Assembly (NCBI GenBank): GCA_024710825.1 | Contig: JANJUA010000166.1 | Span: 1-18,349, forward strand | Reading direction: 5' to 3' | Source: Solirubrobacteraceae bacterium | GTDB lineage: Bacteria > Actinomycetota > Thermoleophilia > Solirubrobacterales > Solirubrobacteraceae | Length of the DNA stretch: 18,349 bases | Shown here: positions 7,504-15,130 of the stretch, piece by piece | Numbering within the stretch: position 1 is the first letter of the stretch | Layout: each line of letters begins with the position of its first letter | Notes under the pieces: generated by a model | The model's input: only the letters and a program-made list of their open reading frames with translations | Told to the model about the DNA's origin: nothing | Databases searched by the model: none | Position numbers and translations under genes: made by a program

Positions 7504-8391
7504 ATGGTCACGGACGTCCCGATACGGCTGCTGGGCGCCGCCATCGCCGCCGCCGCGGCGATCGCCGTGGCCGCGCCGGCGGCGGCCGCGCCTCCGGCGC
7601 CGGACGGCTACACGATGACCGACTTCGATCCGGAGCGTCACAGCTTCCGGTTCGTCAACAGCTGGAACACCGGCGACCTCGCCGTCGACCTGCCGCTCGT
7701 CGGCGGCGCGAGCTTCAAGGGCATCCGTTACGGGCTGTGCGGCGGCATGAGCTTCGCCGCGCTCGACAGCTTCCACGCCGACCGCGTCGTCCCTGCCGGC
7801 CAGACGACCGAGCCGGCCGACGGAACGCCGTTGCGCGACTACGTCTGGAGTCGCCAGATCGACAGCCTCACGGTCGGCGGCGCCGGGGCGCTGGCCCGCT
7901 TCTTGGACTGGCAGTGGAAGCCGCTCGACGACCAGCACCTCTTCGGGGTGCGCGTGCAGAAGGGCCTCAGGACGCTCACCCGCGAGGAGTTCCTCTTCGA
8001 GCTGCGCCCGCGGCTCGCGCGTGGCGAGCCGGTCCCGCTGGGGATGGTGAACGTGTCCGGGTTCACGGAGCCGTGGGGCAACCACCAGGTCCTGGCCGTT
8101 GGGTACCGCAACCGTGGCGACGGGCATGCGTCGATCGCGATCTACGACCCGAACTACCCGATCAGCGCGGCCAACCCGGATGGCATCACGTTCCTGCACA
8201 CCGGCAACCGGCGCCAGACGCTCGGCCCGTCGCCGAACGGGGCCCGCGCGCACGACGGCCGCTTCCGAGGGCTGTTCCGGGCGCCCTACCAGAAGAAGGC
8301 GCCGCCGACGCCGCCGTGGACGCGTCCTGGGGACCGCGTGCAGTTGCGGCCCGGGACGATCGTCGGTCGGCCGGCGCCGATCCGACGCTGA
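7504..8391 (+). CDS. Secreted papain/C39-like cysteine-peptidase-fold protein
   Basis: This 295-residue protein has a signal peptide (hydrophobic residues 8-25, likely cleavage after an Ala run near 29) and should act outside the membrane. Three blocks set out a papain-like Cys-His-Asp/Asn centre: LCGGMSFAALD with C79, WGNHQVLAVGY with H194, and IYDPNYP with D215 and N217. I know these blocks (xLCGGM..., NHQVLAYGY, IYDPN) from a widespread family of uncharacterised bacterial proteins. The triad assignment is inferred from motif order and spacing. The C-terminal 50 residues are Pro/Arg-rich and look like a loose tail. It is transcribed away from cysJ and is followed 54 bp later by a regulator gene. 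Activity, substrate and any link to sulfur metabolism are unknown. Confidence 0.8.
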   Translation: MVTDVPIRLLGAAIAAAAAIAVAAPAAAAPPAPDGYTMTDFDPERHSFRFVNSWNTGDLAVDLPLVGGASFKGIRYGLCGGMSFAALDSFHADRVVPAGQTTEPADGTPLRDYVWSRQIDSLTVGGAGALARFLDWQWKPLDDQHLFGVRVQKGLRTLTREEFLFELRPRLARGEPVPLGMVNVSGFTEPWGNHQVLAVGYRNRGDGHASIAIYDPNYPISAANPDGITFLHTGNRRQTLGPSPNGARAHDGRFRGLFRAPYQKKAPPTPPWTRPGDRVQLRPGTIVGRPAPIRR

Positions 8392-8431
8392 CGGCCGCGC
8401 CGCGGCCCGGCCCGGGACGCCGAGGTCTCGG

Positions 8432-8437
8432 TACGCT
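8432..8437 (+). promoter_or_regulatory. Candidate -10 element for the LAL regulator
   Basis: TACGCT ends 8 bp before the ATG at 8446 with no Shine-Dalgarno site between, again suggesting a leaderless transcript. No -35 consensus is visible in the very GC-rich upstream sequence. Confidence 0.35.
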
Positions 8438-8445
8438 GCCGCGCC

Positions 8446-11235
8446 ATGGCCGCAGAGGTCGTCGGGCGCAGCCGCGAGCGCGCGCGGATCGGTCGTCTGA
8501 TCGAGGAGGCGCGGGGCGGACACGGTGCCGGGCTGCTCATCACGGGGGACGCGGGGGCCGGCAAGACCGCGATGCTGGAGTGGGCCGCGGGGCATGCCGA
8601 CGGGATCTCGGTGCTGCGGGCCGGCGGGCTCGAGGACGAGTCCGAGCTGGGCTTCGCGGCGCTGCACGAGCTCCTCGCCCCGATGGGCGACCGGGTGGCG
8701 AGGCTGCCGCCGGAGCAGGCGACCGCCCTGCGCGCCGCGCTCGGGCTCGGAGCCGCGGCCGCGGTCGACCCCTACGGAGCGTTCCAGGCCGCGACCGCGC
8801 TCCTGGCCGACGCCGCCGACGAGCTCTCTCCGCTCCTCCTGCTGATCGACGACGCCCAGTGGATCGACGGATCCAGCGCCGCAGCCCTGCGGTTCGCGAT
8901 CCGGCGGTTGTCGCACAGCGGCGTCGCCGTGCTCGCAACCGCCCGGGAAGGCGCCGACACCCCGCTGGCGAGCGTCCTCGAGCCGCTGCGCCTGGAGGGA
9001 CTGGACGGCCCGACCGCGGCGGCGCTCCTGGAGCGCCGCGGCATGCCGGTGTCGCCGCGGGTGCTCGAGCTGCTCGTCGGCGCCACCGCCGGCAACCCGC
9101 TCGCCCTGCTCGAGACGGTGGCGCTGCTCGACCCGGCTCAGCGCGCCGGGCGCGAGCCGGTGTCGGAGCCGCTGCCCGCCGGCGCCTCGGCGGAGCGGGT
9201 CTTCGGCCGGCGGCTCGCCGAGCTCCGGCCGGTCGAGCGGCGGGTGCTCCTGCTGGCCGCGACCAGCACCGACGGCGCGCTCGCTCCCGTCATCGCGGCG
9301 GCCGGCGACGGGCCCGCGACCCGCGCCGCGTTCGACGAGCTCGAGCGCCGAGAGCTGGCCGTCCGCTCCGCCGGGCGGATCGTGTTCGCCCATCCGCTGC
9401 TTCGCGGTGTCGTCTATCACGCCGCCGCCCATCGCGAGCGTCGTGCGGCGCATGCCGCGCTCGCGGCGGCTCTGGACGCCGACGGCGCGGCGGAGATCCG
9501 GGCGTGGCACCTGGGCGAGAGCGTCGACGAGCCGGATGCCGCGATCGCCGGAGTGCTCGAGAAGGCGGGGGAGCGCTGGCGCGCACGCGGAAGCCCGTCC
9601 GCGGCGGCGAACGCGCTCGAGCGCGCCGCGCGCCTCACGCCGCCGGCCGACACGATCGGCCTGACGCGGCGGTTGGTGGGCGCCGCGGACGCGCACGCGC
9701 TGTTCGGAGCGGCGGACGCGGCTCGCCGCCTGCTCGACGAGGTGGTGACCGTGGCGCCGCACGAGGAGGCGCACACGCTTGCGGCGATCTCCCGCGCGCG
9801 CCTCGAGCTGTGGCACGAGCCGCGTGCCGCCGCCCGGCTCCTACGCGCGACCGCGGCTCGGGTGCAGCGCCGCGATCGCGATCGCGGCGGGCGAATGCTG
9901 GCCGACGCCGCGGTCGCGCTGTCGCTGGCGGGCGACATGGCCGACGCCAAGGCGCTCGGCGCCCTTGCGCGCGAGACGGCCGCCGGCGGCCCCGGCGAGC
10001 CGTGGGCGGAGATCGCGCACGCGTACGCGCTCTGCCTCGGCGGCGAGATCCGCACCGCCCGGCCGCTGCTTGCGCGCGCGGAGGCGAGGCTGCGCGGAGG
10101 CGGCGACGCGCCGGTCCGCTACGTGTCGCTCGCCGCGCTCGCGCTCGGCTGGGACGGGTGCACCGACGAGGCGCTCGAGCTGCTGGCGGACTTCGTCGCC
10201 GAGGCCCGTCGCCGCGCCGCGCCGAGCGAGCTCGGCGTCATCCTGGCCAGCATGGGCGAGGTCGCGCGGGTGGCGGGGCGCTGGCGGTCGGGGGAGGCGG
10301 CGCTGACCGAGGCGCTCGAGCTCACCGAGCAGACGGAGCAGCGAGGCGCGCACACGATCGCGACGACGACGCTCGCGTGGCTGGACGCGGCGCGTGGCCG
10401 CGAGTCCGACTGTCGGCGGCGGCTGGCCGAGATCGCCTCGGCGCTCGAGCGGCTGGCGCTCGTGCCGTTCGCGACGTTCGCGCACGCGGCCGAGGGGCTG
10501 CTCGAGCTGGGCCTGGGCCACCATGCCGCCGCCGTCGCCCAGCTCGAGATGGCGCGCGATCTCGCCGACGGCGCGGGGATCTCGCATCCGGCGGTGATGG
10601 GCTACGGCCCCGACCTGGTCGAGGCGCAGGTGCGGGTCGGCCGTCCCGCGGACGCCGCCCGTACGCTGGCGGCGCTCGAGCGCGACGCGCGCGCCGCCGA
10701 CGACGCGCGCACGCTCGCGGCCGTCGAGCGCTGCCACGGGCTCCTCGCGCCGCGGGATCGCTTCGCCGAGCGATTCGAGGAGGCGCTCGAGCGCCACGAC
10801 GGGATGCACGATCCGTTCGGACGGGCGCGGACGCAGCTCTGCTTCGGCGAGCGCCTGCGGCGGGCGCGGCGGCGCGCCGCCTCGCGGCGCCACCTTCACG
10901 CGGCGCTGGCGACCTTCGAGCGGCTGGACGCGTCGGCGTGGGCGCAGCGTGCGCGGGTCGCGCTCGGCCGGGCGGGAGGTTCCGTGATCGGGGAGCGGGC
11001 CGCGGGCGACACGGAGGCCGCCTTGTCGGCGCTGACGCCGCACGAGCTGCAGGTCGCGGCCGTCGTGGCGACGGGGGCCACTAACCGCCAGGTCGGCGCG
11101 CAGCTCTTCGTCAGCGCGAAGACCGTCGACTATCACCTGCGCAACATCTACCGCAAGCTCGGTATCGGCACCCGCACCGAGCTGGCGCGGATCGTGGCCG
11201 TGGCGGACGGCGCCAGCCCGCCGACGTGGCGGTGA
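8446..11235 (+). CDS. Large ATP-binding LuxR-family (LAL/MalT-like) transcription regulator
   Basis: This 929-residue protein would be a signal-dependent activator. It has an N-terminal AAA/STAND ATPase domain (VVGRSRERARI; Walker A GDAGAGKT at 34-41; Walker B LLLLIDDAQWID at 130-141). A long helical, TPR-like sensor region of Ala/Arg/Leu/Glu-rich repeats follows (about 350-850). A C-terminal LuxR helix-turn-helix runs from about 863 (LTPHELQVAAVVATGATNRQVGAQLFVSAKTVDYHLRNIYRKLGI). The length is normal for the LAL family. The ATG at 8446 fits a leaderless start and the motif VGRxxE begins at residue 6, as usual. It may control the preceding secreted protein, but nothing in the sequence shows its target or ligand. 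Confidence 0.95.
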   Translation: MAAEVVGRSRERARIGRLIEEARGGHGAGLLITGDAGAGKTAMLEWAAGHADGISVLRAGGLEDESELGFAALHELLAPMGDRVARLPPEQATALRAALGLGAAAAVDPYGAFQAATALLADAADELSPLLLLIDDAQWIDGSSAAALRFAIRRLSHSGVAVLATAREGADTPLASVLEPLRLEGLDGPTAAALLERRGMPVSPRVLELLVGATAGNPLALLETVALLDPAQRAGREPVSEPLPAGASAERVFGRRLAELRPVERRVLLLAATSTDGALAPVIAAAGDGPATRAAFDELERRELAVRSAGRIVFAHPLLRGVVYHAAAHRERRAAHAALAAALDADGAAEIRAWHLGESVDEPDAAIAGVLEKAGERWRARGSPSAAANALERAARLTPPADTIGLTRRLVGAADAHALFGAADAARRLLDEVVTVAPHEEAHTLAAISRARLELWHEPRAAARLLRATAARVQRRDRDRGGRMLADAAVALSLAGDMADAKALGALARETAAGGPGEPWAEIAHAYALCLGGEIRTARPLLARAEARLRGGGDAPVRYVSLAALALGWDGCTDEALELLADFVAEARRRAAPSELGVILASMGEVARVAGRWRSGEAALTEALELTEQTEQRGAHTIATTTLAWLDAARGRESDCRRRLAEIASALERLALVPFATFAHAAEGLLELGLGHHAAAVAQLEMARDLADGAGISHPAVMGYGPDLVEAQVRVGRPADAARTLAALERDARAADDARTLAAVERCHGLLAPRDRFAERFEEALERHDGMHDPFGRARTQLCFGERLRRARRRAASRRHLHAALATFERLDASAWAQRARVALGRAGGSVIGERAAGDTEAALSALTPHELQVAAVVATGATNRQVGAQLFVSAKTVDYHLRNIYRKLGIGTRTELARIVAVADGASPPTWR
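9868..9889. repeat. Perfect 22-bp palindrome inside the LAL gene
   Basis: The 22 bases read identically on both strands, with the axis between 9878 and 9879. They contain two overlapping GCGATCGC octamers (9872-9879 and 9878-9885). In the protein this encodes the charged stretch RRDRDRGGR in the helical middle region. It is either a codon-level coincidence in a GC-rich gene or a short symmetrical site. Confidence 0.6.
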
Positions 11236-11260
11236 GCGGCGGCGCCGTCGCGGCCGCCGC
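11236..11260. terminator. Candidate hairpin between convergent genes
   Basis: GCGGCGGC at 11236-11243 pairs exactly with GCCGCCGC at 11253-11260 around a 9-nt loop. It begins on the base after the regulator's stop codon and ends 9 bp before the stop of the converging AHSA1 gene. No T-tract follows, so function as a terminator is inferred from position. Confidence 0.45.
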
Positions 11261-11269
11261 CCGCCGTTC

Positions 11270-11755
11270 TCAGGACAGCGAGATCGCCAACTGCTCCAGC
11301 CGGTCGAAGGCGTCCTGCATGCCGGCCTCCATCCCGGACTCGATGTGCATGTCCCGCGCCTGCGCGGTGGTGTGCTGGACCAGGGTGCGCATCACGGTCG
11401 CTCCGTCGCGCTCGACCAGCGTCATCGTGTTCGTCGACGGGTCGTCGGGGAACGGCTCGAACGTCTCCGTCTGCACGATCCGCTCGTGGGGGACGATCTC
11501 GAGGAACTCTCCGTAGAAGGCGAACTCGTCCCCGCCCTCGGGCCGCATCGCGTAGCGCCAGGCGCCGCCGACGCGGAGGTCGATCTCGCAGGCCGTCATC
11601 TCGCCGCGGCCGGCGTGCCACCAGCGCCGCACGAGCTCCGGCTCCGTGACGGCGCGCCACACGAGCGCCGCGGGCGCCGCGAACTCGCGCTCGATGAGGA
11701 TCTGGTCGTCGGCGGGCAGGGTCACCTTCGCGCTCCCGCTAGTCGCGTGTGTCAT
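11270..11755 (-). CDS. AHSA1/SRPBCC domain protein (START-like fold)
   Basis: This 161-residue cytoplasmic protein has the Aha1-C/SRPBCC (CalC-type) pattern: an N-terminal strand IEREFAAPAALVWRAVTEPELVRRWW, then GGAWRYAM, then YGEFLEIVPHERIVQTETFE, and a long C-terminal helix (ESGMEAGMQDAFDRLEQL). The fold forms a deep hydrophobic pocket for lipids or small molecules; there is no catalytic signature. The ATG at 11755 lies 17 bp inside the end of the ArsR gene, so the two are expressed together. ArsR-AHSA1 pairs are common in actinobacteria, usually with no known ligand. Confidence 0.92.
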   Translation of the reverse strand: MTHATSGSAKVTLPADDQILIEREFAAPAALVWRAVTEPELVRRWWHAGRGEMTACEIDLRVGGAWRYAMRPEGGDEFAFYGEFLEIVPHERIVQTETFEPFPDDPSTNTMTLVERDGATVMRTLVQHTTAQARDMHIESGMEAGMQDAFDRLEQLAISLS

Positions 11756-12089
11756 CGCTGCGCTCCTTCTCGAGGTCTTCCAGGACGTCGTCCAGCAGCT
11801 CGAAGCGCTCCGACCACAGCGCCTCGTAGCCCTTCACCCAGTCGTGGATCGGCTTGAGCGCGCGACCGTCGACGCGATACAGCCGTCGCCGCCCCTCTTC
11901 GCGCGCCTTCACCAGCCCCACCTCCCTGAGCACGCGCAGGTGCTTGGACACCTGCGGCTGGCCGAGCCCGAGCTCTTCCACCAGGTCGCCGACCGCCCGC
12001 TCGCCGCCGGCCAGCAGATCCAGGATCTGCCGGCGCCGGGGCTCGGCCACGGCGTTGAACGGGTCGGTCGTGGTGGCGGCTCGGGCCAT
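11739..12089 (-). CDS. ArsR-family winged-helix repressor
   Basis: This 116-residue DNA-binding protein has an ArsR winged helix: FNAVAEPRRRQILDLLAGG, the recognition helices AVGDLVEELGLGQPQVSKHLRVLREVGLV (32-60) and the wing KAREEGRRRLYRVD. It has no cysteine, so the classical metal-thiolate sites are absent and the inducer is unlikely to be arsenite or cadmium. I chose the ATG at 12089 over the one at 12119. The later start matches the family N terminus (MARAATTTDPFNAVAEP), and the earlier one would translate through the promoter palindrome. It precedes and overlaps the AHSA1 gene and probably represses its own operon. Confidence 0.93.
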   Translation of the reverse strand: MARAATTTDPFNAVAEPRRRQILDLLAGGERAVGDLVEELGLGQPQVSKHLRVLREVGLVKAREEGRRRLYRVDGRALKPIHDWVKGYEALWSERFELLDDVLEDLEKERSDDTRD

Positions 12090-12096
12090 GGCGGAG

Positions 12097-12126
12097 AATA
12101 TATATACCGATATCGGCATATGTCAA
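12097..12126 (-). promoter_or_regulatory. Strong promoter with palindromic operator for arsR-AHSA1
   Basis: On the minus strand TTGACA (12126-12121) is followed after 18 bp by TATATT (12102-12097), and the arsR ATG is 7 bp further on, so the transcript is probably leaderless. The spacer holds the perfect palindrome CCGATATCGG (12107-12116). It extends to a 20-bp dyad at 12102-12121 with 9 of 10 pairs matched. A bound dimer would cover the -35 to -10 region, which fits autorepression by the ArsR protein. This AT-rich patch stands out sharply in the window. Confidence 0.75.
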
Positions 12127-12149
12127 TGCGCGGGTGGCGAACCAACCGC

Positions 12150-12177
12150 TGACGGAGGGCTTCGACGGGAGTAACGT
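12150..12177 (+). promoter_or_regulatory. Weak candidate promoter for the methyltransferase
   Basis: TGACGG (12150-12155), 16 bp, TAACGT (12172-12177) would start transcription near 12184, about 30 bp before the ATG at 12215. The match to consensus is modest. The 12090-12214 gap otherwise holds only the arsR control region. Confidence 0.3.
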
Positions 12178-12214
12178 TGGCGGTCGGACCGCCCGCGTGA
12201 GAGGGGAGCCGCGC

Positions 12215-13057
12215 ATGGATTCCGAGCAGATGCAGACGATGAGCTACGAGGTCGCCGAGGCGATCGCGCCGACCTGGGAGCGCCGCCGCGAGGCGATCGA
12301 GGAGGTCACCGCCCCGGTCCGCGCCTGGATGGTCGAGCGGCTGGCGCCGCGACACGGCGAGACCGTGCTCGAGCTGGCGGCGGGCGTGGGCGACACCGGC
12401 TTCGAGGTCGCCGCGCGCCTGGGCGAGGAGGGCATGCTGATCTCGACCGACTTCTCTCCGAGGATGCTCGAGGCGGCCCGGCGCCGCGGCGCGAAGCTCG
12501 GCGTGGCGAACGTCGACTATCGGGTGATCGACGCGCAGCGGATCGAGCTGGCGGCCGACTCCGTGGACGGCGTGCTCTGCCGCTACGGGTTCATGCTGAT
12601 GCCCGACCAGGCCGCGGCGCTGGCGGAGACGCGCCGGGTGCTGCGCCCCGGCGGTCGCCTCGCCCTGGCGGTCTGGGGGCCGCCCGAGCGCAACCCGTTC
12701 TTCACGCTCGTCGGGGCGGAGATGGTCGCCCGCGGCCTCTTCCCGCCGCCGCAGCCGCCGCCCGCGCCGGGCCTGTTCAGCATGGACGACGAGGAGCGCA
12801 CGACCGCGCTGCTGCACGACGCGGGCTTCGACGACGTGCAGACCGAGGAGCTGCCCGTCGCCTTTGGCGTCACCGACGCGGGCGCGTACCTCGACTTCGT
12901 CGCCGACACGGCGGGGCCGCTCGCCCTGGCGGTCCGCGCCCTGGCCGACGACGAGCGCGAGCGGATCCGCGCCCGGCTGGAGGAGGCGCTGGCGCCCTTC
13001 GCGACCGAGCGCGGCTACGAGGTGCCGGGCCTGGCGCTGGCCGCGCTGGCGCGCTGA
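12215..13057 (+). CDS. Class I SAM-dependent methyltransferase (UbiE-like)
   Basis: This 280-residue protein has the Rossmann methyltransferase pattern: motif I VLELAAGVGDTGFEVA (51-66), acidic ISTDFSPRMLEAARRRG for ribose binding, the DYRVIDAQRIEL loop, and post-motif RRVLRPGGRLALAVWG (about 140-155). The rest (PPPQPPPAPGLFSMDD, then a helical C terminus) is the usual small-molecule methyltransferase cap; the acceptor is unknown. The ATG at 12215 has GAGGGGAG about 7 bp upstream. A GTG at 12134 in the same frame would add 27 residues of low-quality sequence and was not used. It faces away from arsR. Confidence 0.92.
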   Translation: MDSEQMQTMSYEVAEAIAPTWERRREAIEEVTAPVRAWMVERLAPRHGETVLELAAGVGDTGFEVAARLGEEGMLISTDFSPRMLEAARRRGAKLGVANVDYRVIDAQRIELAADSVDGVLCRYGFMLMPDQAAALAETRRVLRPGGRLALAVWGPPERNPFFTLVGAEMVARGLFPPPQPPPAPGLFSMDDEERTTALLHDAGFDDVQTEELPVAFGVTDAGAYLDFVADTAGPLALAVRALADDERERIRARLEEALAPFATERGYEVPGLALAALAR

Positions 13058-13106
13058 GCGCGCGACGCGACGTCACGGTCCGACGGCCGGCCCGGGTCGG
13101 CCGACC
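13049..13106. terminator. Dyad symmetries after the methyltransferase gene
   Basis: GCGCGCT-G-AGCGCGC (13049-13063) is an exact odd palindrome centred in the TGA stop. Beyond it, CGGCCG at 13084-13089 pairs with CGGCCG at 13098-13103 across an 8-nt loop. The second arm lies in a perfect 12-bp palindrome, GGTCGGCCGACC (13095-13106). These could end the methyltransferase transcript or be an operator for the amine oxidase gene at 13196. There is no T-tract. The rest of the 138-bp gap shows no convincing promoter. Confidence 0.35.
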
Positions 13107-13195
13107 GCGACCTTCACTCGACCCCGCCTGTCGGAGCGTCACATAGGGCAACTGCCCGATGCGCCGGCGCGTCGGCTCTGATCGGCTACCCGGTC

Positions 13196-14575
13196 ATGTC
13201 CATCCAGGAGTCAGAGGATCGGGCCCGCGTCGACGCGATCGTGATCGGCGCCGGCCTGTCGGGGCTGACGGCCGCGCGGCGCTGCGTCGACGCCGGGCTG
13301 TCGGTCGTGGTGCTCGAGGCGCGTTCGCGGGTCGGCGGACGAGTGTGGAGCCAACCGCTGGAGGAAGGTGGCTGGCTCGACCTCGGGGGGCAGTGGATCG
13401 GCCCGGGGCAGACGCGCGTCGCCACGCTCGCCGAGCGGCTCGGGCTGGAGACCTTTCCCACGCACACCGCGGGCGAGAGCCGGCTCGACCTCGCCGGCCA
13501 CCGCGCTCGCTTCGCCGGCGACCTGCCGTTGGCGCCGGCCGACCTGGCCGCGATCGCCGAGACGATGGCCGCCTTCGACGCGATGGCGGGCAACATCCCG
13601 CCCGAGGCTGCGCACGACGCGCCGCGAGCGCACGCCTGGGACGGGCAGACGGTGGAGACGTGGCTGCGGCGTCAGACCCGCAGCGAGGCGGCCCGTGCCT
13701 ACCTGCGAGTGACGATCGCGTCGATGATCGGCGCCTCGACGAGCGAGCTGTCGCTGCTGCACATGCTGTTCTACGCGCGGGCGGCCGGCGGCCTCGCCGC
13801 CCTGATCGACATCGACGGCGGCGCGCAGCAGACGCGGATCGTCGGCGGCACCCAGCAGCTCGCGGCGGCGCTCGCCGACGGTCTCGGCGACCGGCTGCGG
13901 CTCGATACGCCGGCGCGGGCGATCGAGGTGCGCGGCCCCGGCGACGTCACCGTCCACGCCGCGGACGGCAGCCGGCGCGCGGCGGGCGTCGTGGTCGCGG
14001 TTCCGCCGGCGCTGGCCGGTCGCCTCGCCTACGACCCTCCGCTGCCGCCCGCGCGTGACCTGCTCACCCAGCGTTACCCGATGGGCGCTGTCATCAAGGT
14101 CCAGGCGGTCTACCCGACGCCGTTCTGGCGCGAGGCGGGGCTCAACGGGCTCTCGCTGAGCGATCGCGGCCCGGTCGTGGGGACGTTCGACAACTCGCCT
14201 CCCGACGAGAGCTGCGGCGTGCTCATGGGGTTCGTGGAGGGTCACGAGGCGCTGCGAGCCACCGCCTGGCCCGCCGACCGCCGCCGCACCGCGGTGCTGG
14301 ACGCCTTCGCGGGCGTCGTCGGCGACGGGGCGGCCCGACCGCTGCGCTACGTCGAGGCCGACTGGACCCGCGAGCGGTGGTCGGGCGGCGGGCCGGTGGG
14401 CTACGCGCCCCCGGGCACGTGGACGGGCTACGGCGCGGCGGTGCGGGCGCCCGTCGGGCCGATCCACTGGGCGGGCACGGAGACCGCGACCGTGTGGAAC
14501 GGCTACATGGAGGGAGCGCTGCAGGCCGGCGAGCGCGCCGCCGACGAGCTGCTCGCGGGGGCCTCCGGGGGATGA
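13196..14575 (+). CDS. Flavin-dependent monoamine-oxidase-like protein
   Basis: This 459-residue FAD enzyme opens with the dinucleotide fold AIVIGAGLSGLTAARRC and ends the second strand with VLEARSRVGGR (E41 for the ribose). GGWLDLGGQWIGPGQ follows. Near the C terminus is the FAD-contact phrase IHWAGTETATVWNGYMEGALQAGERAADELL. It should oxidise an amine to an imine/aldehyde with release of hydrogen peroxide; the substrate is not evident. No Cys lies where mammalian MAO carries covalent flavin, so FAD is probably non-covalent. The ATG at 13196 has no clear ribosome site but sits directly before the family N terminus. Its TGA overlaps the next ATG (ATGA at 14572-14575). Confidence 0.93.
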   Translation: MSIQESEDRARVDAIVIGAGLSGLTAARRCVDAGLSVVVLEARSRVGGRVWSQPLEEGGWLDLGGQWIGPGQTRVATLAERLGLETFPTHTAGESRLDLAGHRARFAGDLPLAPADLAAIAETMAAFDAMAGNIPPEAAHDAPRAHAWDGQTVETWLRRQTRSEAARAYLRVTIASMIGASTSELSLLHMLFYARAAGGLAALIDIDGGAQQTRIVGGTQQLAAALADGLGDRLRLDTPARAIEVRGPGDVTVHAADGSRRAAGVVVAVPPALAGRLAYDPPLPPARDLLTQRYPMGAVIKVQAVYPTPFWREAGLNGLSLSDRGPVVGTFDNSPPDESCGVLMGFVEGHEALRATAWPADRRRTAVLDAFAGVVGDGAARPLRYVEADWTRERWSGGGPVGYAPPGTWTGYGAAVRAPVGPIHWAGTETATVWNGYMEGALQAGERAADELLAGASGG

Positions 14576-15126
14576 GCGTCGCGTCCGCCGCGCCGAGCGT
14601 CGGTCAGCGCCGCGCTCTGCGCCTGGCCGAAGGGGCGCTCGGGCTCGCCGTCGCCCTGGCGCTGGTCGTCGCCGCCGGCCGTGACGCCGGGACGCACGCG
14701 ATGACGGTGCTGCTCGGCACGGGCCAGCTCGTGCTCGGCCTCATGGAGCTGTCGGCGGCGATGCGGGCCGCGCCCGGGGCACGCGGCCGCATCGGGCTGT
14801 TCGTGGGGGCCACGGTGAGCACCGTCTCCGGAGCGTTCGTCCTGGGCTACGGCGGGTCGACCGTCGATCGCCTGCGCGTGGCGATGGCGATCTGGTTCGC
14901 GCTGATCGCCCTGCTCGATCTCGCGACCGCGCGCCAGGACCGCCCCCGAGGCCAGCACCTGGGGGCGGGCGTGGTCGGGCTCGCCCTCGCCGCCGTGCTG
15001 GTCGTCGGCGCTTGGGGGCTGCCCGCCCTCACGTGGCTGCTGGCCTGCGCGTTCGCGGTGCGGGGCGGGCACGAGCTCGTCCTCGCGCGCCGGCAGCCCC
15101 GGTACGATCGCCCCGGGAGCGATTGA
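14572..15126 (+). CDS. Small polytopic membrane protein, possibly HdeD/DUF308-like
   Basis: This 184-residue protein has five to six hydrophobic helices (about 23-40, 45-65, 75-98, 104-122, 131-149, 150-167) with short loops and Arg-rich ends. The helix pattern and phrases such as GTGQLVLGLMELSAAMRA recall HdeD/DUF308 membrane proteins, but I see no diagnostic motif and hold this loosely. It starts inside the amine oxidase stop codon (ATGA), so translation is coupled to that enzyme. Function unknown. Confidence 0.8.
   Translation: MSVASAAPSVGQRRALRLAEGALGLAVALALVVAAGRDAGTHAMTVLLGTGQLVLGLMELSAAMRAAPGARGRIGLFVGATVSTVSGAFVLGYGGSTVDRLRVAMAIWFALIALLDLATARQDRPRGQHLGAGVVGLALAAVLVVGAWGLPALTWLLACAFAVRGGHELVLARRQPRYDRPGSD
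15103..15108 (+). promoter_or_regulatory. Weak candidate -10 for the DHFR-like gene
   Basis: TACGAT in the last codons of the membrane protein gene would start transcription near 15115, leaving a 15-nt leader that contains the GAAGG ribosome site of the gene at 15131. No -35 is recognisable; read-through from upstream is equally likely. Confidence 0.25.
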
Positions 15127-15130
15127 AGGC

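Noticed and set aside
7737..11084. A 1115-codon open frame on the plus strand across the cysteine-peptidase-like and LAL genes
   Set aside because: Out-of-frame shadow, almost entirely Arg/Ala/Gly; the overlapping frames carry Walker, LuxR and Cys-His motifs.
12134..12214. Upstream GTG as start of the methyltransferase
   Set aside because: It lacks a ribosome site and lies upstream of the likely promoter; the ATG at 12215 has GAGGGGAG.
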